DNA of 64,000 nucleotides from Opitutaceae bacterium (GTDB lineage: Bacteria > Verrucomicrobiota > Verrucomicrobiia > Opitutales > Opitutaceae), in contig JAHFTD010000004.1 in assembly GCA_023269565.1 (NCBI GenBank), positions 1 through 64,000 of the forward strand, in the 5' to 3' direction. The notes beneath the pieces were generated by a model. It did not search any database and was not told where the DNA came from. It saw only the letters and a list, made by a program, of their open reading frames with translations. The position numbers were made by a program, and so were the translations under genes. This document shows positions 33,634 through 43,448 of this stretch, piece after piece (position 1 is the stretch's first letter; each line of letters begins with the position of its first letter).

Positions 33634-35118
33634 CTAGCGGGGCGCTGAAGACGGGGCCTGGGCAGTGAAGAGCCGACGTTCCTTGATGAGCGTGGCCACC
33701 GGCGCGGGCACCATCTGCTCCCAGCGGGTGTCGCCACGGCGGATGCGCTCGAGCACGTCGCGGGCAAAGATGCCGAGGTAGGCTTCATTGCAGCCGACGA
33801 GACCGGCGAGGTGGCGGTTTTCCAGCAGGTGCGCGTAGAGGTGCCGGAGGTGCGGCGAGACCAGCAGATTGTCCGCAGTGATCAAATCGCCGCTGACCGG
33901 CAGCACACCGCTTTCGGTTGCGCCGGCGCCCACGGTTTGAAAATAGTAGGCATAGGCGTCGCGCCGCATGGGGTAGATGTAGATTTTGACGGCGTGCCGC
34001 AGCATGCGGCCGAAAAATTCCAGGATGCCGCCGTCGAGCTGCTCGTGCTGCTTTTCGTCGAACAGTTCGGCGAGGTTGGCGACACCCATGGTCACGCCGA
34101 CCATTTCTGTGGTGTAGCGGCGGAAGTAGGCGACGAGCCGGTGCAGCTCGGTGTAGTTTGAAACCAGTGTGGTGAGGCCGAGCATACCAAGGAGGTCGGC
34201 GCGGGCGAGGAAGTCGTCGGCGTCGAACGCGCCGCCCTCGAGGAAGAGATCCATGCCCATCTCGGCGAGGACAACAACGTCCTTCTCGCGCACTAGGGGC
34301 TCCTCGCGGAACTGCGCGGTGGCGGTGCGGAACATATCAACACCGACATGCGTGACCGGGCGGAAGCTGCCGCGGCCCATGAGCACGGCCTTGCCGTTGA
34401 ACGCCTCGAAAGGCAGGAGCATCTCGCCGCCGGGGGCGAAAAGCACGGCGTTGGTCAGGCCGTGGCGGACGAGGTGGAGCGAGAGCAGCCGGTGGTCGAG
34501 GCGCTGGAAGGCCGGGCCCGAAAACTTCAGCATATCGACCTCGATGCGGTCGGTGCCGACATTGTCGACCAGCGAGCGGATGAGCCGACGGGGGTCGTCG
34601 TGGTAGTTGAAAGCGCCATAGATGAGGTTAACGCCGACGATACCGAGCGCCTCCTGCTGCAGGACGTTTTTTTTGTCCCACATGCGGACATGAATGAGGA
34701 TGTCGTTGGGCTCCTCCAGCGGTTCGCGCTGGAAACGGATGCCGAGCCAGCCGTGGCCGTCGCTGGTGCCGCGGGTGCTTTTTGCGGCGACGGTGTCAGC
34801 GAAAACGAAGAAGCGCGTGCGTTCGCCGCGCTGGCCGGCGAGGCGTTCCTTGAGCAGACGGTATTCGTGGTCGAGCATCGTCTGCAGGCGCTCGCGGGAA
34901 ACGTAGCGCGGGGCCTTGCCGTAAATGGAGTCGCTGAAGGTCATGTCGTAGGCCGACATGGTTTTGGCGATGGCGCCGGAGGCGCTGCCGACCTGGAAGA
35001 AAATGCGTGCGACTTCCTGCCCGGCGCCGATCTCGGCGATAGTGCCGTAATGCGTGCCGTCGAGGTTGATCGTCAGAGCCTTGCGGTTGGTGGTAAGGAG
35101 TTCCTGCTTCTCGCTCAT
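33634..35118 (-). CDS. Conserved protein of unknown function, 494 aa
   Basis: A soluble protein without a signal peptide that begins MSEKQELLTTNRKALTINLD, followed by YGTIAEIGAGQEVARIFFQV and IAKTMSAYDMTFSDSIYG. I recognise this as a conserved bacterial family, but I cannot attach an experimentally shown activity. The middle has EVDMLKFSGPAF and GMLGLTTLVSNYTELHRLV. The ATG at 35118 was chosen because the preceding residues are poor and the family begins there. First gene of the operon with DUF4336 and the DapF-like enzyme; divergent from sppA. Confidence 0.7.
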   Translation of the reverse strand: MSEKQELLTTNRKALTINLDGTHYGTIAEIGAGQEVARIFFQVGSASGAIAKTMSAYDMTFSDSIYGKAPRYVSRERLQTMLDHEYRLLKERLAGQRGERTRFFVFADTVAAKSTRGTSDGHGWLGIRFQREPLEEPNDILIHVRMWDKKNVLQQEALGIVGVNLIYGAFNYHDDPRRLIRSLVDNVGTDRIEVDMLKFSGPAFQRLDHRLLSLHLVRHGLTNAVLFAPGGEMLLPFEAFNGKAVLMGRGSFRPVTHVGVDMFRTATAQFREEPLVREKDVVVLAEMGMDLFLEGGAFDADDFLARADLLGMLGLTTLVSNYTELHRLVAYFRRYTTEMVGVTMGVANLAELFDEKQHEQLDGGILEFFGRMLRHAVKIYIYPMRRDAYAYYFQTVGAGATESGVLPVSGDLITADNLLVSPHLRHLYAHLLENRHLAGLVGCNEAYLGIFARDVLERIRRGDTRWEQMVPAPVATLIKERRLFTAQAPSSAPR

Positions 35119-35301
35119 GGGTCGGCACAATCTAGTCCGTTTTGCCGGCGGTTGGAAAGGACTACTTCGCGGACTAGGCGCCAGCAGGAGAATACCAAGG
35201 GGCAAAGCACCGGCCGCGCGGGCGTAGGTCTGACCATTCCGGCCGGCGGGCGTGGGTGTTTTTCGCTGGTGAGTGCGGATAGCCGGGTCTACCTTGCGGG
35301 C

Positions 35302-37137
35302 ATGAAGAATTTCTTCACCTCCTTTTTTGCCACGCTGACGGCCTTGGCCGTGTTCTGCGCCGGGTGCGTGCTTTGCTTATTCCTCTTCCTCGGGGCGATG
35401 GCCGCTCTGGGAGACAAGACGGTCGTCGTGTCGAAGGATTCCTATCTTGTCCTCAACCTGTCCGCCAACATCCAGGACACACCGGCGCAGATGGAGGGTT
35501 TGGAGGAATTCACGGAGGCCTTTGGCGGGCGTGGCGAGCACATCCTGCAGTTGCGCGAAGTCACGCGCGCGTTGCGCGCGGCAGCGGGCGATCCCGAGAT
35601 CAAGGGTCTGTATCTTACCGGCCAGCTTCGGCCGCAGGGCTACGGGGCGGGCTACGCGGCGCTGAAGGAAGTCCGAGAGGCAGTCGAGGCATTCCGGGCG
35701 GCGGGCAAACCAGTGACGGCCTACCTGAATTTTGCCACGACGCGCGATTTCTATGTCGCTTCGGCCGCCAGCGAGTTGGTGCTCGATCCCTACGGCGCGG
35801 TGCTGATGAACGGCCTGGCGACGCAGCCGATGTTTTACGCGGGGGCGTTTGAAAAATTCGGCATCGGCGTGCAGGTGACACGCGTGGGCAAATACAAAAG
35901 CGCCGTCGAGCCCTATACGCGCCGCGACATGAGCCCCGAAAGCCGGCAGCAGACGCAACAGTTGCTCGATGACATCTGGACCGAGCTGACCGCCACCGTC
36001 GAGCACACCCGCAAGGTCGAGCCCGGCACCATCCAGCGCGCGGTCGACGCCGAGGGATTTCTCCGCCCGGAGGCTGCCAAGAAACTCAAATTGATCGATC
36101 GCATTGCTTACACCGACGAGGTGTTGGCTGGACTCAAAGTCGCCACCGGCCGCACGGGTGTGCGCGAAACTTTCCGGCAGATCGGCATCAAGGATTACGC
36201 CCGGCTGGTTTCGGGCGACGGTCTCACTGCCAGCCGCCGCGGCGCGGCCAGGAGCAAGTCCGGGCGGGGCCGTCTCGCCATCGTCTATGCCGAGGGCACC
36301 ATCGTTGACGGCGACGGCAACGACCGGGGCTTCGTCTGGGGCGACAAGCTCGCGCGCGAACTCCGCCAGCTCCGGCAGGACGATGCCGTCAAGGCCATCG
36401 TGCTCCGCGTCAACAGTCCCGGTGGCAGCGTCACCGCCTCGGAGACCATCCAGCGCGAGGTGCGGCTGGCCGCGAAGGCCAAGCCCGTCGTGGTTTCATT
36501 CGGCTCGGTGGCCGCGTCGGGCGGTTATTGGATCGCGATGCACACCAACCGCATCTTCGCCGAGCCCGCCACCATCACCGGTTCGATCGGCGTCTTCGGT
36601 CTGCTCTTCAACGTGCAGGGTCTGGCCAACGAAAAGCTCGGCCTGACCTTCGATACGGTGAAGACCGCCAAATACGCCGACCTCGGCACGCTCACCCGGC
36701 CCAAGACTGAGGGAGAGCTGGTCATCATCCAACGGACCGTCGACTGGGTTTACGACCAGTTCCTCGACAAGGTGGCCGACTCGCGCAAGCTCGACCGCGC
36801 CGCCGTGCATGAAATCGCGCAGGGCCGCGTGTGGTCGGGCACCGAGGCCCGGCGCCTCGGCTTGGTGGATGAAATCGGTGGACTCGACGCCGCCATTAAA
36901 TACGCGGCTGACAAAGCCCGGCTCGGCGATAATTTCCGGGTGAGCGAGTATCCCCGCCGGAAGCAGTTCGCCGAGGCGATCTCGGAAGCGTTCGAGGGCA
37001 AGCGGCGCGAGATCGCCTTGGCCGGCCCGCTGGAGAATTTCTTCCGCGAAACACTGGGCGAACTGAAGACGCTGACAAAATATAATGATCCACGCGGCCT
37101 GTATGCCCGGTTGCCTTTTGACCTGCGGCTGAATTAA
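35302..37137 (+). CDS. sppA: Signal peptide peptidase SppA, 67K type
   Basis: A 611-residue membrane protease with an N-terminal anchor (FFTSFFATLTALAVFCAGC) and the tandem S49 domains of the long form. The catalytic Lys lies in VGKYKSAVEPYTRRDM in the first domain and the Ser in GSVAASGGYWIAMHTN in the second. The start at 35302 places the anchor at the N terminus. It degrades leftover signal peptides in the membrane. sufT follows 5 bp later. Confidence 0.92.
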   Translation: MKNFFTSFFATLTALAVFCAGCVLCLFLFLGAMAALGDKTVVVSKDSYLVLNLSANIQDTPAQMEGLEEFTEAFGGRGEHILQLREVTRALRAAAGDPEIKGLYLTGQLRPQGYGAGYAALKEVREAVEAFRAAGKPVTAYLNFATTRDFYVASAASELVLDPYGAVLMNGLATQPMFYAGAFEKFGIGVQVTRVGKYKSAVEPYTRRDMSPESRQQTQQLLDDIWTELTATVEHTRKVEPGTIQRAVDAEGFLRPEAAKKLKLIDRIAYTDEVLAGLKVATGRTGVRETFRQIGIKDYARLVSGDGLTASRRGAARSKSGRGRLAIVYAEGTIVDGDGNDRGFVWGDKLARELRQLRQDDAVKAIVLRVNSPGGSVTASETIQREVRLAAKAKPVVVSFGSVAASGGYWIAMHTNRIFAEPATITGSIGVFGLLFNVQGLANEKLGLTFDTVKTAKYADLGTLTRPKTEGELVIIQRTVDWVYDQFLDKVADSRKLDRAAVHEIAQGRVWSGTEARRLGLVDEIGGLDAAIKYAADKARLGDNFRVSEYPRRKQFAEAISEAFEGKRREIALAGPLENFFRETLGELKTLTKYNDPRGLYARLPFDLRLN

Positions 37138-37142
37138 ACTCC

Positions 37143-37682
37143 ATGGCAATGAGCATTGATCACACTCTGAGCCGGGATTGCCCGGCGACGATCATTCCGC
37201 AGGGTGACAAAATCACCCTAAAGGCCGGCCTCGCGGTTCACGTCATGCAGACTCTGGGCGGCAATGTCACCGTGCGGACCGACCAAGGATTGTTCCGCAT
37301 TGCGCGCGAGGACACTGGGGCGCTGGCAGGCTTTACCATCAAGCCTGAGGAGCAGAAGGCCGCGGGTGAATTCGGCGAGGCCGCCGTGTGGGAGGCGCTG
37401 AAGGGATGCTTCGACCCGGAAATCCCTGTCAATATCGTTGACCTCGGGCTCATCTACGATCTCGCCGTCGAGAAGACTGCGGCGGGCGGGCACCACGTCG
37501 ACGTGAAGATGACGCTCACTGCGCCGGGTTGCGGCATGGGTCCGGTGATCGCCGAGGATGCGCGCCAGAAAATCTCCGCCCTGCCGACGGTTGAGTCCGC
37601 CAAGGTGCACATTGTCTGGGACCCGCAGTGGACTCCGCAGATGATCTCTGACACGGGCCGAAAGATCCTCGGGCTGGAGTGA
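37143..37682 (+). CDS. sufT: Fe-S cluster assembly protein SufT
   Basis: A 179-residue protein. The N-terminal part (DKITLKAGLAVHVMQTLGGN) and the MIP18/DUF59 domain at about residues 78-178 are as in SufT: EALKGCFDPEIPVNIVDLGL, then MTLTAPGCGMGPVIAEDA with the conserved Cys. It helps mature Fe-S proteins in the cytosol. No other suf gene is in the window; the neighbour is sppA, five bases upstream. Confidence 0.9.
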   Translation: MAMSIDHTLSRDCPATIIPQGDKITLKAGLAVHVMQTLGGNVTVRTDQGLFRIAREDTGALAGFTIKPEEQKAAGEFGEAAVWEALKGCFDPEIPVNIVDLGLIYDLAVEKTAAGGHHVDVKMTLTAPGCGMGPVIAEDARQKISALPTVESAKVHIVWDPQWTPQMISDTGRKILGLE

Positions 37683-37822
37683 TGACTATTAATCAGAGCG
37701 CACGAGACAGCGCGGAGAGCACGTAGATTTCCGGTAGCAGCATTCCGGGTTTGCTTTCTTGCCTAGCGGGCTTCGCGCTTTCCCGATAGAACCACGGCCC
37801 GCGGGGACGCAGGCCCTCCATT

Positions 37823-39127
37823 TTACACCAACAGCAAAGCGGGTTTCTCGAGGAGGTCGCGGAGGGCGACAAGGAACTGCGCGCCGAGGGCACCGTCCAC
37901 CACGCGGTGGTCGCACGAGAGCGTGAGGCTCATCCGCTGGCCAACGGCGAGCGCGCCGTGGGCGACGACGGGTTTCTCGACAGTCGTGCCGACGGCGAGG
38001 ATGGCAGCGTTGGGCGGATTGATGATGGCGGAGAAGCGGTCGACGCCAAACATGCCAAGGTTGGACACGCAGAACGTGCCGCCCGTGAACTCGTCGGGCT
38101 TGAGTTTCTTCTCCTTCGCGCGCTTGCCGAGGGCTTTGGCCTCGGTGCTGATGGCGAAGACGGACTTGAGGTGGGTGTCGCGGACAACAGGCGTGATGAG
38201 GCCGTCGTCAATCGCGACGGCGAACGACACATGCGCGGCGCCGTGATACTGGATGCCAGAGCCGGTCCACGAGGCATTGACCGCGGGGACAAGGCGGAGC
38301 GCGCCGGCAGCGGCCTTGAGGATGAAGTCGTTAACGGAGAGCTTCACGCCCTGCGCCTCGAGCCCGCTGTTGAGCTGGGCGCGGAGGACGAGCAGCGGCG
38401 CGGCGTCGATCTCAATCTCGACATAGAAGTGCGGAATCTGCGTCTTGGCCTCGAGCAGCCGGCGCGCGATGATAGCGCGGACGTTGGAGGCGGGGACGGC
38501 GCGGTCGACCTGGATGGGGCCGGTGGCGAGCAGGCTCGCGCCCGAGGACAGAGGGCTGGGGACTGAGGACGGATCGGATTTAAGCAGCGCAGGATTGGCG
38601 GCAGCGGCGAGGACATCGGCCTTGACGACGCGGCCATGCGGGCCGGTGCCGGCGAGGCGCGCGGGGTCGAGCTGGTGCTCGGTGGCGAGTTTGCGTGCGA
38701 GCGGCGAGATGGGCGTGCGGTCCTCCTTCGCTGAAGCTTCGGAGGGCGCGTCCTGTGGCCTGGCCATAGGCGCGGTGGGGGCAGTAGCAGCGACTGCTAC
38801 TGGCGCCGGTGCGACGACGATCGGCAAAGGCGGCGGTGGCGGGGCGACCGGCGCGGGCACCGGGGCAGCGGGTGCCAAGACTTTCTCGCCGGGCTGGCCG
38901 ATGGCGCAGAGCGGGGCGCCGATGGCGACCTGCGCACCGGCGGCCGCGAAAATCTTAAGCAGCGTGCCGTCAAAGAACGATTCGAGTTCCATGGTGGCTT
39001 TGTCGGTCTCGACCTCGGCGAGAATGTCGCCGGTCTTGATGGTGTCGCCTTCCTGCTTGAGCCACCTGGTCAGTGTGCCAACCGTCATGGTGTCGCTGAG
39101 CTTAGGCATGTCGATGATTTGGGCCAT
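37823..39127 (-). CDS. pdhC: Pyruvate dehydrogenase complex E2 (dihydrolipoamide acetyltransferase)
   Basis: A 434-residue E2. The lipoyl domain (residues 1-78) carries the lipoylated Lys in EVETDKATMELESF. A Pro/Ala linker follows, then a peripheral-subunit-binding domain (TPISPLARKLATEHQLDPAR). The catalytic core ends with the acetyltransferase motif LSCDHRVVDGALGAQFL (HRxxDG). It transfers the acetyl group to CoA. Third gene in the order E1 alpha, E1 beta, E2 on this strand. No E3 gene is in the window. Confidence 0.95.
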   Translation of the reverse strand: MAQIIDMPKLSDTMTVGTLTRWLKQEGDTIKTGDILAEVETDKATMELESFFDGTLLKIFAAAGAQVAIGAPLCAIGQPGEKVLAPAAPVPAPVAPPPPPLPIVVAPAPVAVAATAPTAPMARPQDAPSEASAKEDRTPISPLARKLATEHQLDPARLAGTGPHGRVVKADVLAAAANPALLKSDPSSVPSPLSSGASLLATGPIQVDRAVPASNVRAIIARRLLEAKTQIPHFYVEIEIDAAPLLVLRAQLNSGLEAQGVKLSVNDFILKAAAGALRLVPAVNASWTGSGIQYHGAAHVSFAVAIDDGLITPVVRDTHLKSVFAISTEAKALGKRAKEKKLKPDEFTGGTFCVSNLGMFGVDRFSAIINPPNAAILAVGTTVEKPVVAHGALAVGQRMSLTLSCDHRVVDGALGAQFLVALRDLLEKPALLLV

Positions 39128-39166
39128 GGCGAGTAAGTGGGAAGGTTTTAAAGTGGAAGCTGGCAG

Positions 39167-40144
39167 TTATTTCAGCGTCTCGAGGGCAGCGGCGCGGATG
39201 CGGTCGACGCTGGGGAGCTGGATTTTCTCCAGCGGCGGGGAGTAAATGGCGGGCGAGTCGACTGAGGTGACGCGGCGGATGGGCGCGTCGAGGTGGTCGA
39301 AGGCTTTTTCCTGGATGATGCAGGCGAGCATCGCGCTGACGGAGCAGAACGGTTTGGCCTCCTCGACGAGAAGGACGCGGTTGGTCTTGCGCACGGAGGC
39401 GAGCACGGTCTCCTCGTCCAGCGGGCGGATGGAGCGGAGGTCGACCACCTCCGCCCTGATGTTGTGCTTCTCCTCCAGAATCGCGGCGGCTTTCACGGCC
39501 ATCTGGATGGCGCGGCCGTGGCCGATGATGGAGAGGTGCGTGCCCTCGCGGATAACCCTGGCCAGGCCGAGCGGGACAAGGTGTTCGCCATCGGGCACCT
39601 CGCCCGTTTCGCCGTAGAGGATGGTGTTTTCCATGAACATGACGGGGTCGTTGTCACGGATGGCGGACTTGAGCAGGCCCTTGGCGTCGGCGGGCGTGGA
39701 GGGGACGACGACCTTGATGCCCGGGTGGTAGGCGGCGATGGACTCGGGCGTGTGCGAGTGGGTGGCGCCGACGTTGGTGCCGCCGTTGGCCGGACCGCGG
39801 ATGACGAGAGGACAGTGGACAAGGCCGCCGGACATGTAGCGCATGTTCGCGGCATTGTTGAAAATCTGGTCGAACGCGACCGAGTAGAAGCTGAAGAACA
39901 TCAGCTCGATGACGGGGCGGAGGCCGAGCATCGAGGCGCCGACGCCGAGGCCGATGAACGCCGCCTCGCTGATGGGCGTGTCGACGATGCGTTTCGGGCC
40001 GTATTTGGCGAGCAAGCCCTCGGTGACCTTATAGGCGCCGTGGAACTGGCCGATCTCCTCGCCCATGATGACGACGTTTGGATCGCGGTCGAGTTCTTCT
40101 GCCATGGCGTGGCGCAGGGCTTCGCGGTAGGTGATGACGGGCAT
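39167..40144 (-). CDS. pdhB: Pyruvate dehydrogenase E1 component, beta subunit
   Basis: A 325-residue protein beginning MPVITYREALRHAMAEELDR with VVIMGEEIGQFHGAYKVTEGL (Glu for thiamine diphosphate activation) and RIVDTPISEAAFIGLGVGAS. The C-terminal domain includes VDLRSIRPLDEETVLASVRK. The full length and the order of motifs fit the E1 beta family. It lies 36 bp after E1 alpha and 39 bp before E2. Confidence 0.95.
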   Translation of the reverse strand: MPVITYREALRHAMAEELDRDPNVVIMGEEIGQFHGAYKVTEGLLAKYGPKRIVDTPISEAAFIGLGVGASMLGLRPVIELMFFSFYSVAFDQIFNNAANMRYMSGGLVHCPLVIRGPANGGTNVGATHSHTPESIAAYHPGIKVVVPSTPADAKGLLKSAIRDNDPVMFMENTILYGETGEVPDGEHLVPLGLARVIREGTHLSIIGHGRAIQMAVKAAAILEEKHNIRAEVVDLRSIRPLDEETVLASVRKTNRVLLVEEAKPFCSVSAMLACIIQEKAFDHLDAPIRRVTSVDSPAIYSPPLEKIQLPSVDRIRAAALETLK

Positions 40145-40180
40145 GGAGAAAATTGAGAGCTAAAGAAGGACTGCACGGGC

Positions 40181-41275
<1,095 letters not shown>

Positions 41276-41311
41276 GTGATTGCTTTGAGTTGGAAGCGAT
41301 AGTTAGTCGCG

Positions 41312-41333
41312 GATTCCCGTCTTTCCGGGAATC
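41312..41333. other. Hairpin between the NUDIX gene and pdhA
   Basis: GATTCCCG at 41312-41319 pairs with CGGGAATC at 41326-41333 over a six-base loop; flanking CGCG/CGCG bases can extend the stem with a one-base bulge. No T run follows on either strand, so it is not a typical terminator. It lies in the 5' leader of pdhA and could be a leader structure or a DNA site. Confidence 0.35.
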
Positions 41334-41396
41334 GCGGGCAATAGACAAGCGAAACTTCCGGTCTGTGTGCGGCGCCGAGGATAATTCCGTCCGGTA

Positions 41397-41906
41397 TTAC
41401 GGCCCGGGAGCCGGCGTGATCTGATCGGTGGTGATGGTGATCGGTCGTTTCGAGCAGTCCGCGCGGAGGGAGACAAAGCGGTCGCGATACAGGTCGTAGA
41501 TCGGCCACAGCGCGGCGGCATCGGTCTCGGGGATGGCCAGGCTGCGGATCGCCTCGCGGGAAAAGAAACCAAAGCGGCCTTCCGCGATGTCGGGCGGCAG
41601 GTGGTAGAGGGGTTTTTTGCAACGGAACAGAAACATCAGCCAGTGGGTTTCCCCCTGGTAGGCTTTTTCGGCGATCATGGCGAAGAGGTGCATGTCCTGC
41701 GGCGACACGGCGAGGCCGGCCTCCTCGTGCGTCTCGCGCACGGCGCACTCGAGCGGCGACTCGCCGATGGCGGTCTCAAGCTTGCCGCCAATGGGCGACC
41801 ACACACCGAGGTTGGGTTGCTTAGCGCGTAGCATCAGCAGCAGTTCGCCGGCGCGATTCTCAAGGAAGACGAGGGCGCTGATTTTGTAAGGCAGGGTGGG
41901 GCTCAT
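41397..41906 (-). CDS. NUDIX hydrolase
   Basis: A 169-residue protein with the complete Nudix box GKLETAIGESPLECAVRETHEEAGL (G-x5-E-x7-REx2EE-xG-hydrophobic). Residues 1-40 form the usual first strands (YKISALVFLENRAGELLLML). The substrate, a nucleoside diphosphate linked compound, cannot be told by eye. It lies 121 bp upstream of pdhA on the same strand and is divergent from the pilus cluster. Confidence 0.88.
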   Translation of the reverse strand: MSPTLPYKISALVFLENRAGELLLMLRAKQPNLGVWSPIGGKLETAIGESPLECAVRETHEEAGLAVSPQDMHLFAMIAEKAYQGETHWLMFLFRCKKPLYHLPPDIAEGRFGFFSREAIRSLAIPETDAAALWPIYDLYRDRFVSLRADCSKRPITITTDQITPAPGP

Positions 41907-41988
41907 GCGATAATAAGCGTGACCTTTGAAGAAAGTTGGGCAAACAAATCTTCCCGACGGGCCTTTTCACACCACGAAAAAGCCCGTT

Positions 41989-43437
41989 ATGTTTTTCCGA
42001 AAAGCGACAGTGTTGGAATGCGACGAAACCCGGACGGCGGCAGGCATCATCTCGCTGGCACGGAACGGACAGCTCCGGGTAGAGCGGTGCGCAGAGGCCG
42101 AGTTGCCCGGCGGGCTGACGGGCATCGCGGAATGGCTCAAGCATACGGGAGACGCCTTGCGGGAGCTGCGTCGGAAAATCCGGCCGGCCGGCCGCGTGGT
42201 GCTGACGTTGCCGAGCCATCTGGTGCTTACGAAGCACGTGAGAATTCCGCGGATTAGCAAAGAGAAGTGGACGGCGGTGATCCGCAACGAGGCGCAGCAG
42301 GCCATTCCGTATCCGCTATGCGAGGTGGCCTGGGATGGTGTAGTCTCCGGCGAAGTTGAACCGGGGCAGGAAGTGATGCTGGCTGCCGCAAAGCTCAATG
42401 TCGTGGAGACTCTGTGCGTCGCCGCGGAGGCAGCGGGCTTTATGCCAGGCGAAATATTGCCCGTGCCGGTGGCGGAACTTGCCAGTTTCCGGTTGCTTCG
42501 CCCCGGGGCGCCGCTTCCTGCGCTCGTTATCGGTCTCGGCGAACGATCGGCCAACCTGCATTTCCTGGAAACCAAACGTCAGCGGTCGCGGACGGTGCTG
42601 CTTCCACGGAACCTGTCGGCGGAGGAGCGGGCAGCGCGGCTGATCCGCGAGATCACGGTCACCCGGCTGCATTTCGGCGCGACTGCATCCAGACAGATCT
42701 GGCTGTTGGAAGGGAAGGAAAAGAAAGATGGCTTGGCCTCCACCCTTACAGAAAGATTCCAAGTCCCGGTGGAATGCCTCGATTTGCGTCGGGACAGTGA
42801 AATCCTCGCTGCAGCAACCACCGGCTTGGTCGGCGCCGCGGCAGTTCAGCTGCAGCTAGGACACCTGAAACTCAACCTGCTGCCGACGGAGCGGCGTGGG
42901 TTTGTGGAGAAATGCCGCCGCCGTCGCTGGTTGGTGGCGGCGGCATGGCTGCTGGTCGCCGCGATCATTCCCCCGCTGGTTCAACTGCGGATTGAGGCGG
43001 ACGGCTTGCTGGCGGCAGCTTCGGCCGTCGAGAAAGAACTGTCCCCACTGCGGCAAAATTCCTCCCGCATCGCGGAGGACTTGCAAAACCTGGGGAAATC
43101 CCGGCAGCGGCTGGAGCAGTTGGGGGAGTGGCGGGGCAGTTTGCGCCAGTGGACAACCCTGCTGGCGAATTTACAGGAGCAGATGTGGAAGCATGACGCC
43201 GTCTGGCTGGAGAACATGCAGCTGCTGTCCGATGAAGGTGGGACGCCACTTCGGCTGGCCATTACGGCATGTATGCTGGAATCAGCCAGTCCCGGGCCGG
43301 ACGCCGGACGTGTCCAGCACCTGCTCGACGGCTTGGCAGGTTCACCTTGGATCAACCGGATCGAAACCGGCCGGATCGACCGCCGCCAGCCGGGCATCCT
43401 ACGGTTGGATTTTACGTTGGTGGCCAATCAACCGTGA
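41989..43437 (+). CDS. pilM: PilM-PilN fusion-like pilus assembly protein
   Basis: A 482-residue protein. Residues 1-295 look like an actin/FtsA-type PilM domain (VVLTLPSHLVLTKHVRIPRI, EAQQAIPYPLCEVAWDGVV, LPALVIGLGERSANLHFLE). A single membrane helix at about 310-328 (RWLVAAAWLLVAAIIPPLV) follows, then a periplasmic coiled and PilN-like domain. So cytosolic PilM and inner-membrane PilN parts are in one chain, comparable to Amuc_1101 in Akkermansia. First gene of a four-gene cluster; ATG 41989 preferred over 41926. Confidence 0.78.
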   Translation: MFFRKATVLECDETRTAAGIISLARNGQLRVERCAEAELPGGLTGIAEWLKHTGDALRELRRKIRPAGRVVLTLPSHLVLTKHVRIPRISKEKWTAVIRNEAQQAIPYPLCEVAWDGVVSGEVEPGQEVMLAAAKLNVVETLCVAAEAAGFMPGEILPVPVAELASFRLLRPGAPLPALVIGLGERSANLHFLETKRQRSRTVLLPRNLSAEERAARLIREITVTRLHFGATASRQIWLLEGKEKKDGLASTLTERFQVPVECLDLRRDSEILAAATTGLVGAAAVQLQLGHLKLNLLPTERRGFVEKCRRRRWLVAAAWLLVAAIIPPLVQLRIEADGLLAAASAVEKELSPLRQNSSRIAEDLQNLGKSRQRLEQLGEWRGSLRQWTTLLANLQEQMWKHDAVWLENMQLLSDEGGTPLRLAITACMLESASPGPDAGRVQHLLDGLAGSPWINRIETGRIDRRQPGILRLDFTLVANQP

Positions 43438-43448
43438 CGCCTTTGGGC

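Noticed and set aside
34348-35301. Long N-terminal extension of SppA
   Set aside because: The frame is open upstream, but it is antisense to the conserved gene at 33634-35118, and the membrane anchor of SppA begins at the ATG at 35302.
37693-37821. A 42-codon minus-strand frame behind pdhC
   Set aside because: It has an ATG and stop and a readable start (MEGLRPRGPWFYRESAKPAR), but there is no family, no spacing argument and no start signal. It could be part of an intergenic repeat.
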